Shown piece by piece: positions 8,257-16,338 of a DNA stretch of 39,737 nucleotides (position 1 is the stretch's first letter; each line of letters begins with the position of its first letter). The notes beneath the pieces are model-generated. The model was not told where the DNA came from. It saw nothing but the letters and a program-made list of their open reading frames with translations, and did not search any database. This DNA is from Clostridia bacterium. GTDB taxonomy: Bacteria; Bacillota; Clostridia; Oscillospirales; Acutalibacteraceae. Made by a program: the position numbers and the translations under genes. Location of the stretch: NCBI GenBank assembly GCA_017449935.1, contig JAFSYP010000116.1:1-39737 (forward strand), given 5' to 3'.

Positions 8257-9828
8257 ATGATGACTTGTTACAAGGGGAATATCCTGACTGTCAATCCTTC
8301 CGACGATACCGCGCAGTATCTCATCGAGAAGGACGGCAAGATCCTCTATGTCGGCAACGTGCTGCCGTCTTCGTTCAAGGACGCCGAAATGATCGACCTC
8401 GAGGGCAAAACGCTCGTCCCGGCCTTTGTCGATACGCACCAGCACTTTGCGTCTTTTTCCACTTTTTTCGCCGGACTGAACGTGATGGACGCCGAATCCA
8501 ACGTGCAGATCGCCGAGATGATCCGCGACTTCGTCAGCCGTTCCCCGGCAAAAACGCTGATCGCGTTCGGCGCGTCGCCGTATTCCGTGCGGGAGAAACG
8601 CCTCATCAGCCGTGCGGAGCTGGACGAGGTATGCCCGGACAAGGAGATCATGGTCGTCAAATACGACGGCCACGCCTGCATCGTCAACTCCAAGCTCTTC
8701 AAAAAAATGGAAGGCAAGGTGCGTCGTCTGCGCGGCTGTCATCCCGACACGGGCGAAATGAATCAGGAGGCGTTCTTTAAGTTTTCCGACTATATCACCG
8801 GCTCGCTTTCTCTGTTCGATCTGGTCAAAAATATGCAGAACGCCGTGGATTTCTACGCCTCGCGCGGGATCGGCATGATCCATACCGTCAGCGGCGTCGG
8901 CTTCACGATGAACCTGGACATCACGTTTGAAAAGCTCTTTGCAAAAGGCCTGCGCAACGGCTTCCAGATCCGCGTATTTCCGCAGCCGATGAACGTCAGG
9001 ACCGCCATAAAGCGGAAACTGCCGCGGATAGGCGGCTGCTTTGAAAGCGCGCTCGACGGCTGTTTCGGTTCGCACGACGCCGCCATGAACGAACCGTACT
9101 CGGATGCGCTCGGCGGCAACGGCGTATTGTATTACAGCGATGAAAAAGTGATTGATTTCTGTAAAAAAGCCAACCGCGCCGGCCTGCAGATCGAAATGCA
9201 CGCTATCGGTGACCGCGCTTTCGATCAGGCGACACGCGCGCTCAAAGCGGCGCTCGACGATTGTCCGCGTCCGGATCACCGGCACGGCATCATCCACGAC
9301 TGTCTGCCGACGCCCGAGGGCATCCAGATCTGCAAGGATTACGATATCCAGATGCCCGTGCAGAGCGCGTTCATCAACTGGAAGCAGGAGCCGGACGAGT
9401 ATCTGACGCATATCATGGGCGAAGAACGCTGCGCGCGTCTCAATCCGATTCGCACGTTCCGCGACAACGGCATTATCGTTTCCTTCGGTTCGGACGCGCC
9501 CTGTACCGCGCCGGACCCGATCATGTGGATCGACCGGGCGGTCAACAACCCCAACGCCGCCGAAGCGGTCAGCGTACAGGACGCTCTGCGGATGTGTACC
9601 TTTAACGGCTGCTACGCCACGTTCGACGAGAAACATCGCGGCAGTCTCGAAGCGGGCAAGATCGCCGATATGGCGCTGCTGTCCGCCGATCCGTATACCG
9701 TTCCGAAGGAGGAACTGCGCAATATCCGTGTGGAAGGTCTGATCCTCGGCGGAAAGCCGTATGAAAGCTGCAGCGAAAGCGTGCTTCATACCGTTTGCCG
9801 CGGATTGAAAAGCAAATCCAAATACTGA
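8257..9828 (+). CDS. amidohydrolase family protein (YtcJ-like)
   Basis: A 523-residue metal-dependent hydrolase of the amidohydrolase-3 (YtcJ/LAF3-like) group. The N- and C-terminal beta-sandwich parts frame a TIM barrel. Metal ligands are visible as DTHQHF (His61, His63), HAIGDRAF (His315) and FGSDAP (Asp413). A His in the GIIHDCLP segment would be a further ligand. ATG 8257 is preferred over ATG 8260 or any upstream start because AAAGGAG lies 8 nt before it. The substrate is unknown, as this group acts on diverse amides. It is followed 15 nt later by the aldo/keto reductase, suggesting co-transcription. Confidence 0.88.
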   Translation: MMTCYKGNILTVNPSDDTAQYLIEKDGKILYVGNVLPSSFKDAEMIDLEGKTLVPAFVDTHQHFASFSTFFAGLNVMDAESNVQIAEMIRDFVSRSPAKTLIAFGASPYSVREKRLISRAELDEVCPDKEIMVVKYDGHACIVNSKLFKKMEGKVRRLRGCHPDTGEMNQEAFFKFSDYITGSLSLFDLVKNMQNAVDFYASRGIGMIHTVSGVGFTMNLDITFEKLFAKGLRNGFQIRVFPQPMNVRTAIKRKLPRIGGCFESALDGCFGSHDAAMNEPYSDALGGNGVLYYSDEKVIDFCKKANRAGLQIEMHAIGDRAFDQATRALKAALDDCPRPDHRHGIIHDCLPTPEGIQICKDYDIQMPVQSAFINWKQEPDEYLTHIMGEERCARLNPIRTFRDNGIIVSFGSDAPCTAPDPIMWIDRAVNNPNAAEAVSVQDALRMCTFNGCYATFDEKHRGSLEAGKIADMALLSADPYTVPKEELRNIRVEGLILGGKPYESCSESVLHTVCRGLKSKSKY

Positions 9829-9843
9829 GATCGGAGGCAAACG

Positions 9844-10977
9844 ATGACAAAGGAATCGCTCTTTGATATGCATCTCAAAAAGCTCGGCTTCGGACTGATG
9901 CGTCTGCCGCGCAAGGACGACGTCATCGACGTCGAGCAGGTCAAGACGATGGTCGACCGCTTTATGGAAGCGGGGTTTACCTACTTCGATACTGCGCGCG
10001 TATACAACGGCTCCGAGGACGCGATCCGACAGGCTTTGGTGGAACGGTATCCGCGCGAAAGCTATCAGCTCGCCACAAAAAACGCCGCGTGGGTCGGCTG
10101 CGACACGCGCGAAGACGCCGTTGCGCAGTTTGAAACGTCTTTGCGGAAAACGGGCGCCGGATACTTTGACTTTTATCTGCTGCACAACCTCGGCGAAACG
10201 CGCACGCACTTTTTCGACGATTTCGCGCTGTGGGATTTCGTGAAGGAATTGAAGGCATCGGGAAAGATACGGCATTACGGTTTTTCGTTCCATTCCACGC
10301 CGGAAGAGCTGGAGGAGATCCTGCGCGCGCATCCCGACGCGGAATTCATACAGCTGCAGATCAACTATGCCGACTGGGACAATCCCGCCGTGCAGTCGCG
10401 CGGGATCTATGAAGTCGCGCGCAAATACGGAAAGCCGATCATCGTCATGGAACCGCTGAAGGGCGGTCTGCTCGCAGATCCCCCGCAGGCGGTGCGGGAG
10501 CTGCTGCAGGCCAAGGCGCCCACGCTCTCCGCCGCTTCCTGGGGCATTCGCTTTGCCGCGCAGCTGCCCGGCGTGCTGACGGTACTGTCCGGCATGAGCA
10601 GCGTCGAGCAGATGGAGGACAATCTGTCCTATATGCGCGATTTTTCGGGCATGACGGCGGACGAACTGGAAACCGTCGAGCAGGCACGCGCCGCGCTCAG
10701 CCGCGTGCCGCAAATCCCTTGCACCTCCTGCGATTACTGCGCCAAGGTCTGTCCGATGGAGATCGGCATTTCCGGCACCTTTACGGCGAAGAATATCTAT
10801 TCGCGGTTCGGCAATCTGGACTTTGCCAAGCATCAGGAAGGCTGGCTGGTCGGCGGACACGGACGCAAAAAGGCCGTCGAATGCATCCGGTGCGGCATGT
10901 GCGAGGACGCCTGTCCGCAGCATATCGCCATCCGCAAAGAGCTGGAAGACGCCGCCGTGCTGTTCGGGCAGAAGTAA
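9844..10977 (+). CDS. aldo/keto reductase with C-terminal 4Fe-4S domain
   Basis: A 377-residue cytoplasmic oxidoreductase. The N-terminal AKR barrel shows the catalytic tetrad Asp49, Tyr54, Lys79 and His114 (in FDTARVY, TKNA and YLLHNL). The C-terminal 90 residues are a bacterial ferredoxin-like domain with two Cys clusters: C293-C296-C299-C303 (CTSCDYCAKVCP) and C347-C350-C353-C357 (CIRCGMCEDACP). This suggests electron transfer from ferredoxin rather than, or besides, NADPH. Such fusions are common in strict anaerobes. ATG 9844 has GGAGG upstream. It lies between the amidohydrolase and mnmG with short gaps. The substrate is unknown. Confidence 0.92.
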   Translation: MTKESLFDMHLKKLGFGLMRLPRKDDVIDVEQVKTMVDRFMEAGFTYFDTARVYNGSEDAIRQALVERYPRESYQLATKNAAWVGCDTREDAVAQFETSLRKTGAGYFDFYLLHNLGETRTHFFDDFALWDFVKELKASGKIRHYGFSFHSTPEELEEILRAHPDAEFIQLQINYADWDNPAVQSRGIYEVARKYGKPIIVMEPLKGGLLADPPQAVRELLQAKAPTLSAASWGIRFAAQLPGVLTVLSGMSSVEQMEDNLSYMRDFSGMTADELETVEQARAALSRVPQIPCTSCDYCAKVCPMEIGISGTFTAKNIYSRFGNLDFAKHQEGWLVGGHGRKKAVECIRCGMCEDACPQHIAIRKELEDAAVLFGQK

Positions 10978-11010
10978 GGCATATCCTGAAGCAAACATGG
11001 AGTGACGATT

Positions 11011-12882
11011 TTGGAATATTTTGCCAAGCACTACGAGGTCGCCGTGATCGGCGCCGGTCACGCGGGGATCGAAGCCGCGCTGGCCGCGGCAAGGCTCGGC
11101 TGCAAGACCGCAGCGTTCACCATAAATCTGGACTGGGTCGGCAACATGGCGTGTAATCCGTCTGTCGGCGGCACATCAAAGGGCCATCTGGTGCGGGAGA
11201 TCGACGCGCTGGGCGGCGAAATGGGCAAAGCCGCCGACCGTACCACGCTGCAGAGCCGGATGCTCAACCTCGGAAAAGGGCCTGCCGTTCATTCGCCGCG
11301 CGCGCAGGTCGACCGCCGCGCGTACAGCGCGTACATGAAACATGCGCTGGAAACGCAGGAAAATCTGGAGCTGCGGCAGGCGGAGATCGTGGATCTGCGG
11401 CAAAATGCGGACGGAAACTGGGAAATGCGCACGGCGCTTGAGGCCGTCTATACCGCGCGCTGCGTGATCCTCGCCACGGGGACGTTCCTCGGCGGCAAGG
11501 TGTTCGTCGGCGACGTGTCCTACGAAAGCGGGCCGGACGGGATGTTCCCGGCCAAAAAACTGGCGGACTGCCTGAAAACAATGGGCGTGGAGATGCGTCG
11601 GTTCAAGACGGGAACGCCGTCGCGCGTGAACCGTCGAAGCGTCGATTTTTCCAAATTGGAACGACAGGACGGGGACACGCGTATCGCTTCGTTCTCTTTT
11701 AATTCTAAGGAAGAAATAAAGAACAAAATTCCTTGCTATATCACCTATACGAGTGAAGAAACAAAACGTATTATTCTGAATAATCTTTATCGTTCGCCGC
11801 TGTATGGCGGAAAGATCGACGGCGTCGGACCGCGCTACTGTCCGAGTATCGAGGATAAAGTCGTGCGTTTTTCGGAAAAAGAACGCCATCAGGTCTTCAT
11901 CGAGCCGTGCGGAGAGGAGACGGAGGAGTTGTATTTGCAGGGCCTGTCTTCCTCGCTGCCGGAGGATGTGCAGCTTGCGTTTCTGCACAGCATTCCCGGC
12001 CTGGAACACTGCCAGGTTATGCGTACCGCATACGCCATCGAGTATGACTGCGTCAACGCGCTGACGCTGCGGCCGACGCTGGAATTCTTGCAGTTCGACG
12101 GTCTGTACGGCGCCGGACAGTTCAACGGCTCCAGCGGGTATGAGGAAGCCGCGGCACAAGGTCTTGTGGCTGGTATCAATGCTGCCAACAAGATATTGGG
12201 TCGAAAGCCGTTTATCCTGGATCGCGCCAGCTCCTATATCGGCACGCTGATCGACGATCTGGTGACCAAAGGCTGCTCTGATCCGTACCGCATGATGACG
12301 TCGCGTGCCGAGTATCGGCTGCTGCTGCGGCAGGACAACGCCGACCGCAGACTTACGAAGCTGGGCTATGAGATCGGCCTGATTTCACAAGAAAGATATG
12401 ATTCCTTTTTGGAAAAATTAAGGCTGATCGAACAGGAGACCGCACGTGTTGAGTCCGTGACGCTTTCACCGACTGAAGCGCTGAACGACGTACTTGTTTC
12501 ACGTGGAACATCGCCGCTGAACACAGGTGCAAAACTCGCCGAGCTGCTGCGCCGCCCTCAGCTTGATTATGAAGCGTTGACGCCGTTCGACAAAACTCGA
12601 CCGGAACTTGCGCCGGAGGTTTTTGAGCAGGTAGAGATCGACGTCAAGTACGCCGGATACATCCGCCGCCAAGAGGCGCAGGTCGCCGAAATGCACCGAC
12701 TGGAATGCAAGGCGCTGCCCGAAGGCGTAGACTATACGAAAATCACGGGGTTGCGGCTCGAAGCGATTGAAAAGCTGTCCAAGATCCGACCGGAGAACGT
12801 CGGACAGGCTTCGCGCATCTCCGGGATCAGCCCGGCAGACGTCACCGTACTTCTAATATATTTGGAGAAAAACAAGCTATGA
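11011..12882 (+). CDS. mnmG: tRNA uridine-5-carboxymethylaminomethyl modification enzyme MnmG
   Basis: A 623-residue FAD-dependent enzyme which, with MnmE, modifies U34 of tRNAs. The dinucleotide fold is GAGHAGIEAA (residues 14-23). The first conserved Cys is in CNPSVGG (Cys48), followed by GHLVREIDALGGEMG, and a second conserved Cys is in RYCPSIEDKVVRF. The TTG at 11011 is taken as the start: GGAG (10999-11002) is 8 nt before it, and the resulting N-terminus MEYFAKHYEV matches the family pattern. A GTG at 11002 would overlap the ribosome site. The stop overlaps rsmG by 4 nt. The gene carries a parS site at 12495-12510. Around 11690-11800 the codons turn clearly AT-rich compared with the rest of the gene. 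Confidence 0.96.
   Translation: MEYFAKHYEVAVIGAGHAGIEAALAAARLGCKTAAFTINLDWVGNMACNPSVGGTSKGHLVREIDALGGEMGKAADRTTLQSRMLNLGKGPAVHSPRAQVDRRAYSAYMKHALETQENLELRQAEIVDLRQNADGNWEMRTALEAVYTARCVILATGTFLGGKVFVGDVSYESGPDGMFPAKKLADCLKTMGVEMRRFKTGTPSRVNRRSVDFSKLERQDGDTRIASFSFNSKEEIKNKIPCYITYTSEETKRIILNNLYRSPLYGGKIDGVGPRYCPSIEDKVVRFSEKERHQVFIEPCGEETEELYLQGLSSSLPEDVQLAFLHSIPGLEHCQVMRTAYAIEYDCVNALTLRPTLEFLQFDGLYGAGQFNGSSGYEEAAAQGLVAGINAANKILGRKPFILDRASSYIGTLIDDLVTKGCSDPYRMMTSRAEYRLLLRQDNADRRLTKLGYEIGLISQERYDSFLEKLRLIEQETARVESVTLSPTEALNDVLVSRGTSPLNTGAKLAELLRRPQLDYEALTPFDKTRPELAPEVFEQVEIDVKYAGYIRRQEAQVAEMHRLECKALPEGVDYTKITGLRLEAIEKLSKIRPENVGQASRISGISPADVTVLLIYLEKNKL
12495..12510. promoter_or_regulatory. parS site inside mnmG
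   Basis: TGTTTCACGTGGAACA is the exact reverse complement of the Bacillus subtilis consensus TGTTCCACGTGAAACA. It encodes VSRGT in mnmG and is expected to load Spo0J. Confidence 0.85.
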
Positions 12883-13592
12883 TCGACTGTGCTTTGCTGC
12901 AATCGGAAGCCGCCGCACTGGGCGTGACGCTCGACGCGGACGCGCTGGAACGCTTTGACCGCTATGCACAAAGGCTCGTAGAGGTCAACAAGTATCTGAA
13001 CCTGACGGCGATCACCGACCCGACGGAGATCGTTTACAAGCATTTTTTGGACAGTCTGTCTGTTCTGCGCTATGTGCTGCTGCCGCTCGGCGCACGCTGT
13101 ATCGACGTCGGCACAGGCGCAGGCTTTCCGGGAGCCGCCCTTCAGATCGCGCGTCCGGATCTCCGGATGACGCTGCTTGACGGCACACAGAAGAAACTCA
13201 CGTTCGTACAGGAAACGATGCAGGAGATCGGTCTGCCGGCGCAGACCGTGCATCTGCGCGCGGAGGAAGCCGGACAGGCGTCGGAATACAGGGCGCGGTT
13301 TGAGCTTGTGACCGCGCGCGCCGTTGCGAATCTGCGGGAGCTGTGCGAATACTGTCTGCCGCTGACAAAGCACGGCGGGATCTTTGTCGCGATGAAGTCC
13401 GTACAAAGCGACGCGGAGCTCGCCGAGGCGCAGGGCGCCATCCGGCTGCTCGGCGGCAAGATCGACGCCGTTCACACATTTTCGCTGCCCGGCGCAGGAG
13501 AACGAACGCTGATCTGTATAAAAAAGATTTCGCAAACTCCGCCAAAATACCCCAGACCTTCGGCAAAAATCGCGAAGCAGCCGCTCCGATAA
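12879..13592 (+). CDS. rsmG: 16S rRNA (guanine-N7) methyltransferase RsmG
   Basis: A 237-residue S-adenosylmethionine-dependent enzyme that methylates G527 of 16S rRNA. The SAM motif DVGTGAGFPG is at residues 76-85, preceded by NLTAI and KHFLDSL. RAVANLREL and the C-terminal TPPKYPRPSAKIAKQPL are typical of the family. The ATG overlaps the mnmG TGA (ATGA), so translation is coupled. The mnmG-rsmG-noc order is the standard Firmicutes order. A strong terminator follows 6 nt after the stop. Confidence 0.95.
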   Translation: MIDCALLQSEAAALGVTLDADALERFDRYAQRLVEVNKYLNLTAITDPTEIVYKHFLDSLSVLRYVLLPLGARCIDVGTGAGFPGAALQIARPDLRMTLLDGTQKKLTFVQETMQEIGLPAQTVHLRAEEAGQASEYRARFELVTARAVANLRELCEYCLPLTKHGGIFVAMKSVQSDAELAEAQGAIRLLGGKIDAVHTFSLPGAGERTLICIKKISQTPPKYPRPSAKIAKQPLR

Positions 13593-13597
13593 CAGAT

Positions 13598-13637
13598 AAA
13601 AAACCGTTTTCCTGTCGATCGCAGGCGAACGGTTTTT
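13598..13637 (+). terminator. terminator after rsmG
   Basis: AAAAACCGTT pairs with AACGGTTTTT around a loop that itself contains CCTG/CAGG. T runs are present, and the element can work on both strands. Confidence 0.9.
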
Positions 13638-13638
13638 C

Positions 13639-13667
13639 TTGATTTTAAAGGCTTTTTCTGCTATGCT
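13639..13667 (+). promoter_or_regulatory. promoter of noc
   Basis: TTGATT (13639-13644), a 17-nt spacer and TATGCT (13662-13667), starting directly after the rsmG terminator and 34 nt before the noc ATG. Confidence 0.65.
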
Positions 13668-13701
13668 TGTCTTGTCGGAACGGAAAAGACGAGGAGGCGC
13701 C

Positions 13702-14529
13702 ATGCAGAGCAGGATCAAAACAGGCGGGCATGTGCTGCTGATCCCGCCGGAGGATATTCTTCCGAACCGCAGCCAGCCGCGCAGACAGTTTGACGCGGAC
13801 GCGCTGGAAAGTCTGGCGGAAAGCATCCGGCAGAACGGCGTCCTGCAGCCGCTGACGGTTCGCAGGATGGCGAACGGGATGTTCGAGCTCGTCGCAGGCG
13901 AACGGCGTCTGCGGGCGGCCAAGCTCGTCGGTATACAGCGTGTGCCGTGTATTCTGATCGACGTATCGGACGAGCATTCCGCCGTCTATGCGTTGCTGGA
14001 AAACGTGCAACGGCAGAACCTCGGCTTTTTTGAGGAAGCACAGGCGCTGTTCCGGATCATGCTGCAATTCGGTCTGTCGCAGGAAGACGTCGCGCAGCGT
14101 CTCGGCAAAGCGCCGTCGACAATCTCCAACAAGCTGCGGCTGCTTCGTCTGCCGGAGGACGTGCGCGAGGAGATCGTGCGCACGGGACTGACGGAACGCC
14201 ACGCGCGCGCACTGCTCCGGCTGGAGACCGTCGACACAATGCGCAAGGCGCTGTCCGTGATCGTGCACGGACGCATGAACGTCACGCAGGCCGAGAAGTA
14301 TATCGAAAAGCTGCTGGAAAAGCCGAAGCCTGTGCAGAAACCCGCGATCAAGCTATTCAAAGACGTACGCTTGTTTGTCAACACGCTGGATCACGCCGTC
14401 GAAACCATGCGGCGTGCGGGAATACGCGCCGATGCGGTAAAACAGGAAACAGACGACTATATCGAATACCGTGTCCGCATCCCGAAATCCGCCGCGTACA
14501 GTGTCCGGAAAAGCCGTTCCGCTTTATGA
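13702..14529 (+). CDS. noc: nucleoid occlusion protein Noc (ParB family)
   Basis: A 275-residue ParB/Spo0J-family CTPase-like DNA-binding protein. The ParB motif AGERRLRAA, then ENVQRQNLGFFEEA, and the HTH LSQEDVAQRLGKAPSTISNK are visible. The C-terminal part (ERHARALL, then IKLFKDVRLFVNTLD, ending RIPK) follows Noc rather than Spo0J, and position before soj-spo0J is the usual one for noc. ATG 13702 is chosen from GAGGAGG just before it, although the spacing is only 4-5 nt. From this start the N-terminus (MQSRIKTGGHVLL) lacks the amphipathic SFSRFFGLG-like membrane helix of Bacillus Noc. An alternative is a second Spo0J-like paralogue without a division role. Confidence 0.85.
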   Translation: MQSRIKTGGHVLLIPPEDILPNRSQPRRQFDADALESLAESIRQNGVLQPLTVRRMANGMFELVAGERRLRAAKLVGIQRVPCILIDVSDEHSAVYALLENVQRQNLGFFEEAQALFRIMLQFGLSQEDVAQRLGKAPSTISNKLRLLRLPEDVREEIVRTGLTERHARALLRLETVDTMRKALSVIVHGRMNVTQAEKYIEKLLEKPKPVQKPAIKLFKDVRLFVNTLDHAVETMRRAGIRADAVKQETDDYIEYRVRIPKSAAYSVRKSRSAL

Positions 14530-14612
14530 TTTGCCGACCCCATCCAACCATATCTTTCTCTTTCACACCCCACATCCAGCGAGAGGGCAGGCCGAAAGGT
14601 CTGCTCTTTCGC

Positions 14613-14628
14613 TGTTTCACGTGAAACA
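14613..14628. promoter_or_regulatory. parS site upstream of soj
   Basis: TGTTTCACGTGAAACA is a perfect 16-bp palindrome of the parS type, 13 nt before the -35 box of the soj promoter. Spo0J binding and spreading from here could affect soj-spo0J transcription. Confidence 0.92.
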
Positions 14629-14641
14629 GATGAAGTTTCCG

Positions 14642-14670
14642 TTGCATTCCCGCCGCCGCTATGCTATAAT
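14642..14670 (+). promoter_or_regulatory. promoter of soj-spo0J
   Basis: TTGCAT (14642-14647), a 17-nt spacer and a perfect TATAAT (14665-14670), 23 nt before the soj ATG. Confidence 0.85.
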
Positions 14671-14693
14671 AGTACGAGTTAGGAGCGTGCATT

Positions 14694-15482
14694 ATGGGAA
14701 AAAATATTGCGATCGTCAATCAAAAGGGCGGCGTCGGAAAAACCACGTCCGCCGTCAATCTTGCCGCGGCCGTCGGCGCGGCGGGATATAAGGTCCTGCT
14801 GGTCGACATAGATCCGCAGGGAAACGCAACAAGCGGCTTCGGCGTCAACAAGAGACAACTCCGGCAGTCCGTCTATGACTGTATCATCAACGGCGTTCCG
14901 GCTGCGGATGTGATGATTAAAACAGACTATACGAACGTCTGGCTGCTGCCGTCGAGTATGAATCTTGCCGGCGCGGAGCTGGAGCTGATCGACGAAACGC
15001 GCCGGGAAATGCGGCTGCGCACCGTTTTGGCGACGTCCAGAGAGCAGTTTGATTTTATATTTATGGATTGTCCGCCGTCGCTGGGGTTGATTACGCTCAA
15101 TGCTCTGTGCGCCGCGGATACGCTTCTCGTACCGATCCAGTGCGAATTTTATGCGCTCGAAGGTCTGTCGCAGCTCATGTCCACCGTCCGGCAGGTCAAA
15201 CGGCTGTACAACACGATGCTGGATATCGAAGGCGTGCTGCTGACGATGTACGACGGCAGACTGAATCTGACGCAGCAGGTCGTGGAAGAAGTAAAAAAGT
15301 TCTTCCCGAAAAAAGTCTACGCAACGCCGATCCCGCGCACGGTGCGACTTTCGGAGGCGCCGAGCTTCGGACAACCGGTGATGTATTACGACAAACACTC
15401 CAAAGGTACGACGGCATACAACGATCTCGCCGCGGAATTTCTGGCGGCAAACGGAAAGAAGGTAAATGGATATGGCGGCTAA
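14694..15482 (+). CDS. soj: chromosome partitioning ATPase Soj (ParA)
   Basis: A 262-residue ParA/MinD-family ATPase that works with Spo0J and parS in origin segregation and controls DnaA in Bacillus. The deviant Walker A motif KGGVGKTT is at residues 11-18. VDIDPQGNATSG (Walker A' region), MDCPPSLG (Walker B) and PIPRTVRLSEAPSFG complete the family pattern. There is no N-terminal HTH, so it is a chromosomal type Ib-like ParA. The ribosome site is GGAG, 10 nt before the ATG. The gene overlaps spo0J by 11 nt. Confidence 0.96.
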   Translation: MGKNIAIVNQKGGVGKTTSAVNLAAAVGAAGYKVLLVDIDPQGNATSGFGVNKRQLRQSVYDCIINGVPAADVMIKTDYTNVWLLPSSMNLAGAELELIDETRREMRLRTVLATSREQFDFIFMDCPPSLGLITLNALCAADTLLVPIQCEFYALEGLSQLMSTVRQVKRLYNTMLDIEGVLLTMYDGRLNLTQQVVEEVKKFFPKKVYATPIPRTVRLSEAPSFGQPVMYYDKHSKGTTAYNDLAAEFLAANGKKVNGYGG

Positions 15483-16338
15483 AAGAGGCGGACTTGGAAA
15501 GGGACTGGACGCGCTGCTGATGGACAACGCTGTGGAGGAAATCAGTCCGTCCAGCGCAGTCAAGCTCAAGATCATGGATATTGAACCGAATCGGGATCAG
15601 CCGCGAAAAGCGTTTTCGGACGATGCGCTGACGGAATTGGCGGAAAGTATCGCGAAATACGGCGTGCTGCAGCCTTTATTGGTGCGTCCGATCGGCGACA
15701 GCGGCTACCAGTTGATCGCAGGCGAACGCCGCTGGCGCGCGGCACGGCTTGCGGGACTGACGGAAGTGCCGGTCGTTGTGCGGGAAATGACGGATGAAGA
15801 AGCCGCAGCGCTCGCACTGATCGAAAATCTGCAGCGCGAAGATCTCAATCCCGTCGAAGAGGCGTTCGGATTTCGCAAGCTGATGGATGATTTTGCTCTG
15901 ACACAGGAGGAGGCCGCCGAAAAGGTCGGCAAATCGCGTCCCGCCGTCGCAAACGCGCTGCGTCTTTTGAAGCTGCCCGCGGAGATCCTGAATCTTGTCC
16001 GCGACGGAAAGGTTTCCGCCGGCCACGCGCGCGCGCTTCTGGCGTTTTCCGACGAAGGACAGATGCTCGAAACGGCAAAACTGATCGTGGAGAAGGGAAT
16101 TTCTGTACGCGAAACGGAGCGTCTCGCCAAAAAAGCGGGCAAGCCGAAAAAAGAAAGCGAAACGGTCGCGCGCCGCGCCGCGTTTTACGACCAGATCGAG
16201 CTGACGCTGACGGAGGCGCTGTGCCGGAAGGTGCACGTCCGGAACGGCAAAGAAGAAACCGGCACATTGGAAATTGCTTTCAGCAGTAAAGAAGATTTGG
16301 AGCGGATCGCCCATGCGCTGCACGGTTTGGAAGAATAG
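15472..16338 (+). CDS. spo0J: chromosome partitioning protein Spo0J (ParB)
   Basis: A 288-residue ParB CTPase that loads at parS and slides along DNA to recruit Soj and SMC. The N-terminal Soj-stimulating peptide is KRGGLGKGLDALL. The ParB motifs are AGERRWRAARLAG and ENLQREDLNPVEEA. The HTH is LTQEEAAEKVGKSRPAVANA, and a C-terminal dimerisation domain ends in EDLERIAHAL. ATG 15472 is preferred to 15466 because AAAGAAGG is 9 nt before it and because it gives the standard MAAKRGGLGKG start. The gene overlaps the end of soj and the start of the ApbE gene, so these genes are probably co-translated. Confidence 0.96.
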   Translation: MAAKRGGLGKGLDALLMDNAVEEISPSSAVKLKIMDIEPNRDQPRKAFSDDALTELAESIAKYGVLQPLLVRPIGDSGYQLIAGERRWRAARLAGLTEVPVVVREMTDEEAAALALIENLQREDLNPVEEAFGFRKLMDDFALTQEEAAEKVGKSRPAVANALRLLKLPAEILNLVRDGKVSAGHARALLAFSDEGQMLETAKLIVEKGISVRETERLAKKAGKPKKESETVARRAAFYDQIELTLTEALCRKVHVRNGKEETGTLEIAFSSKEDLERIAHALHGLEE

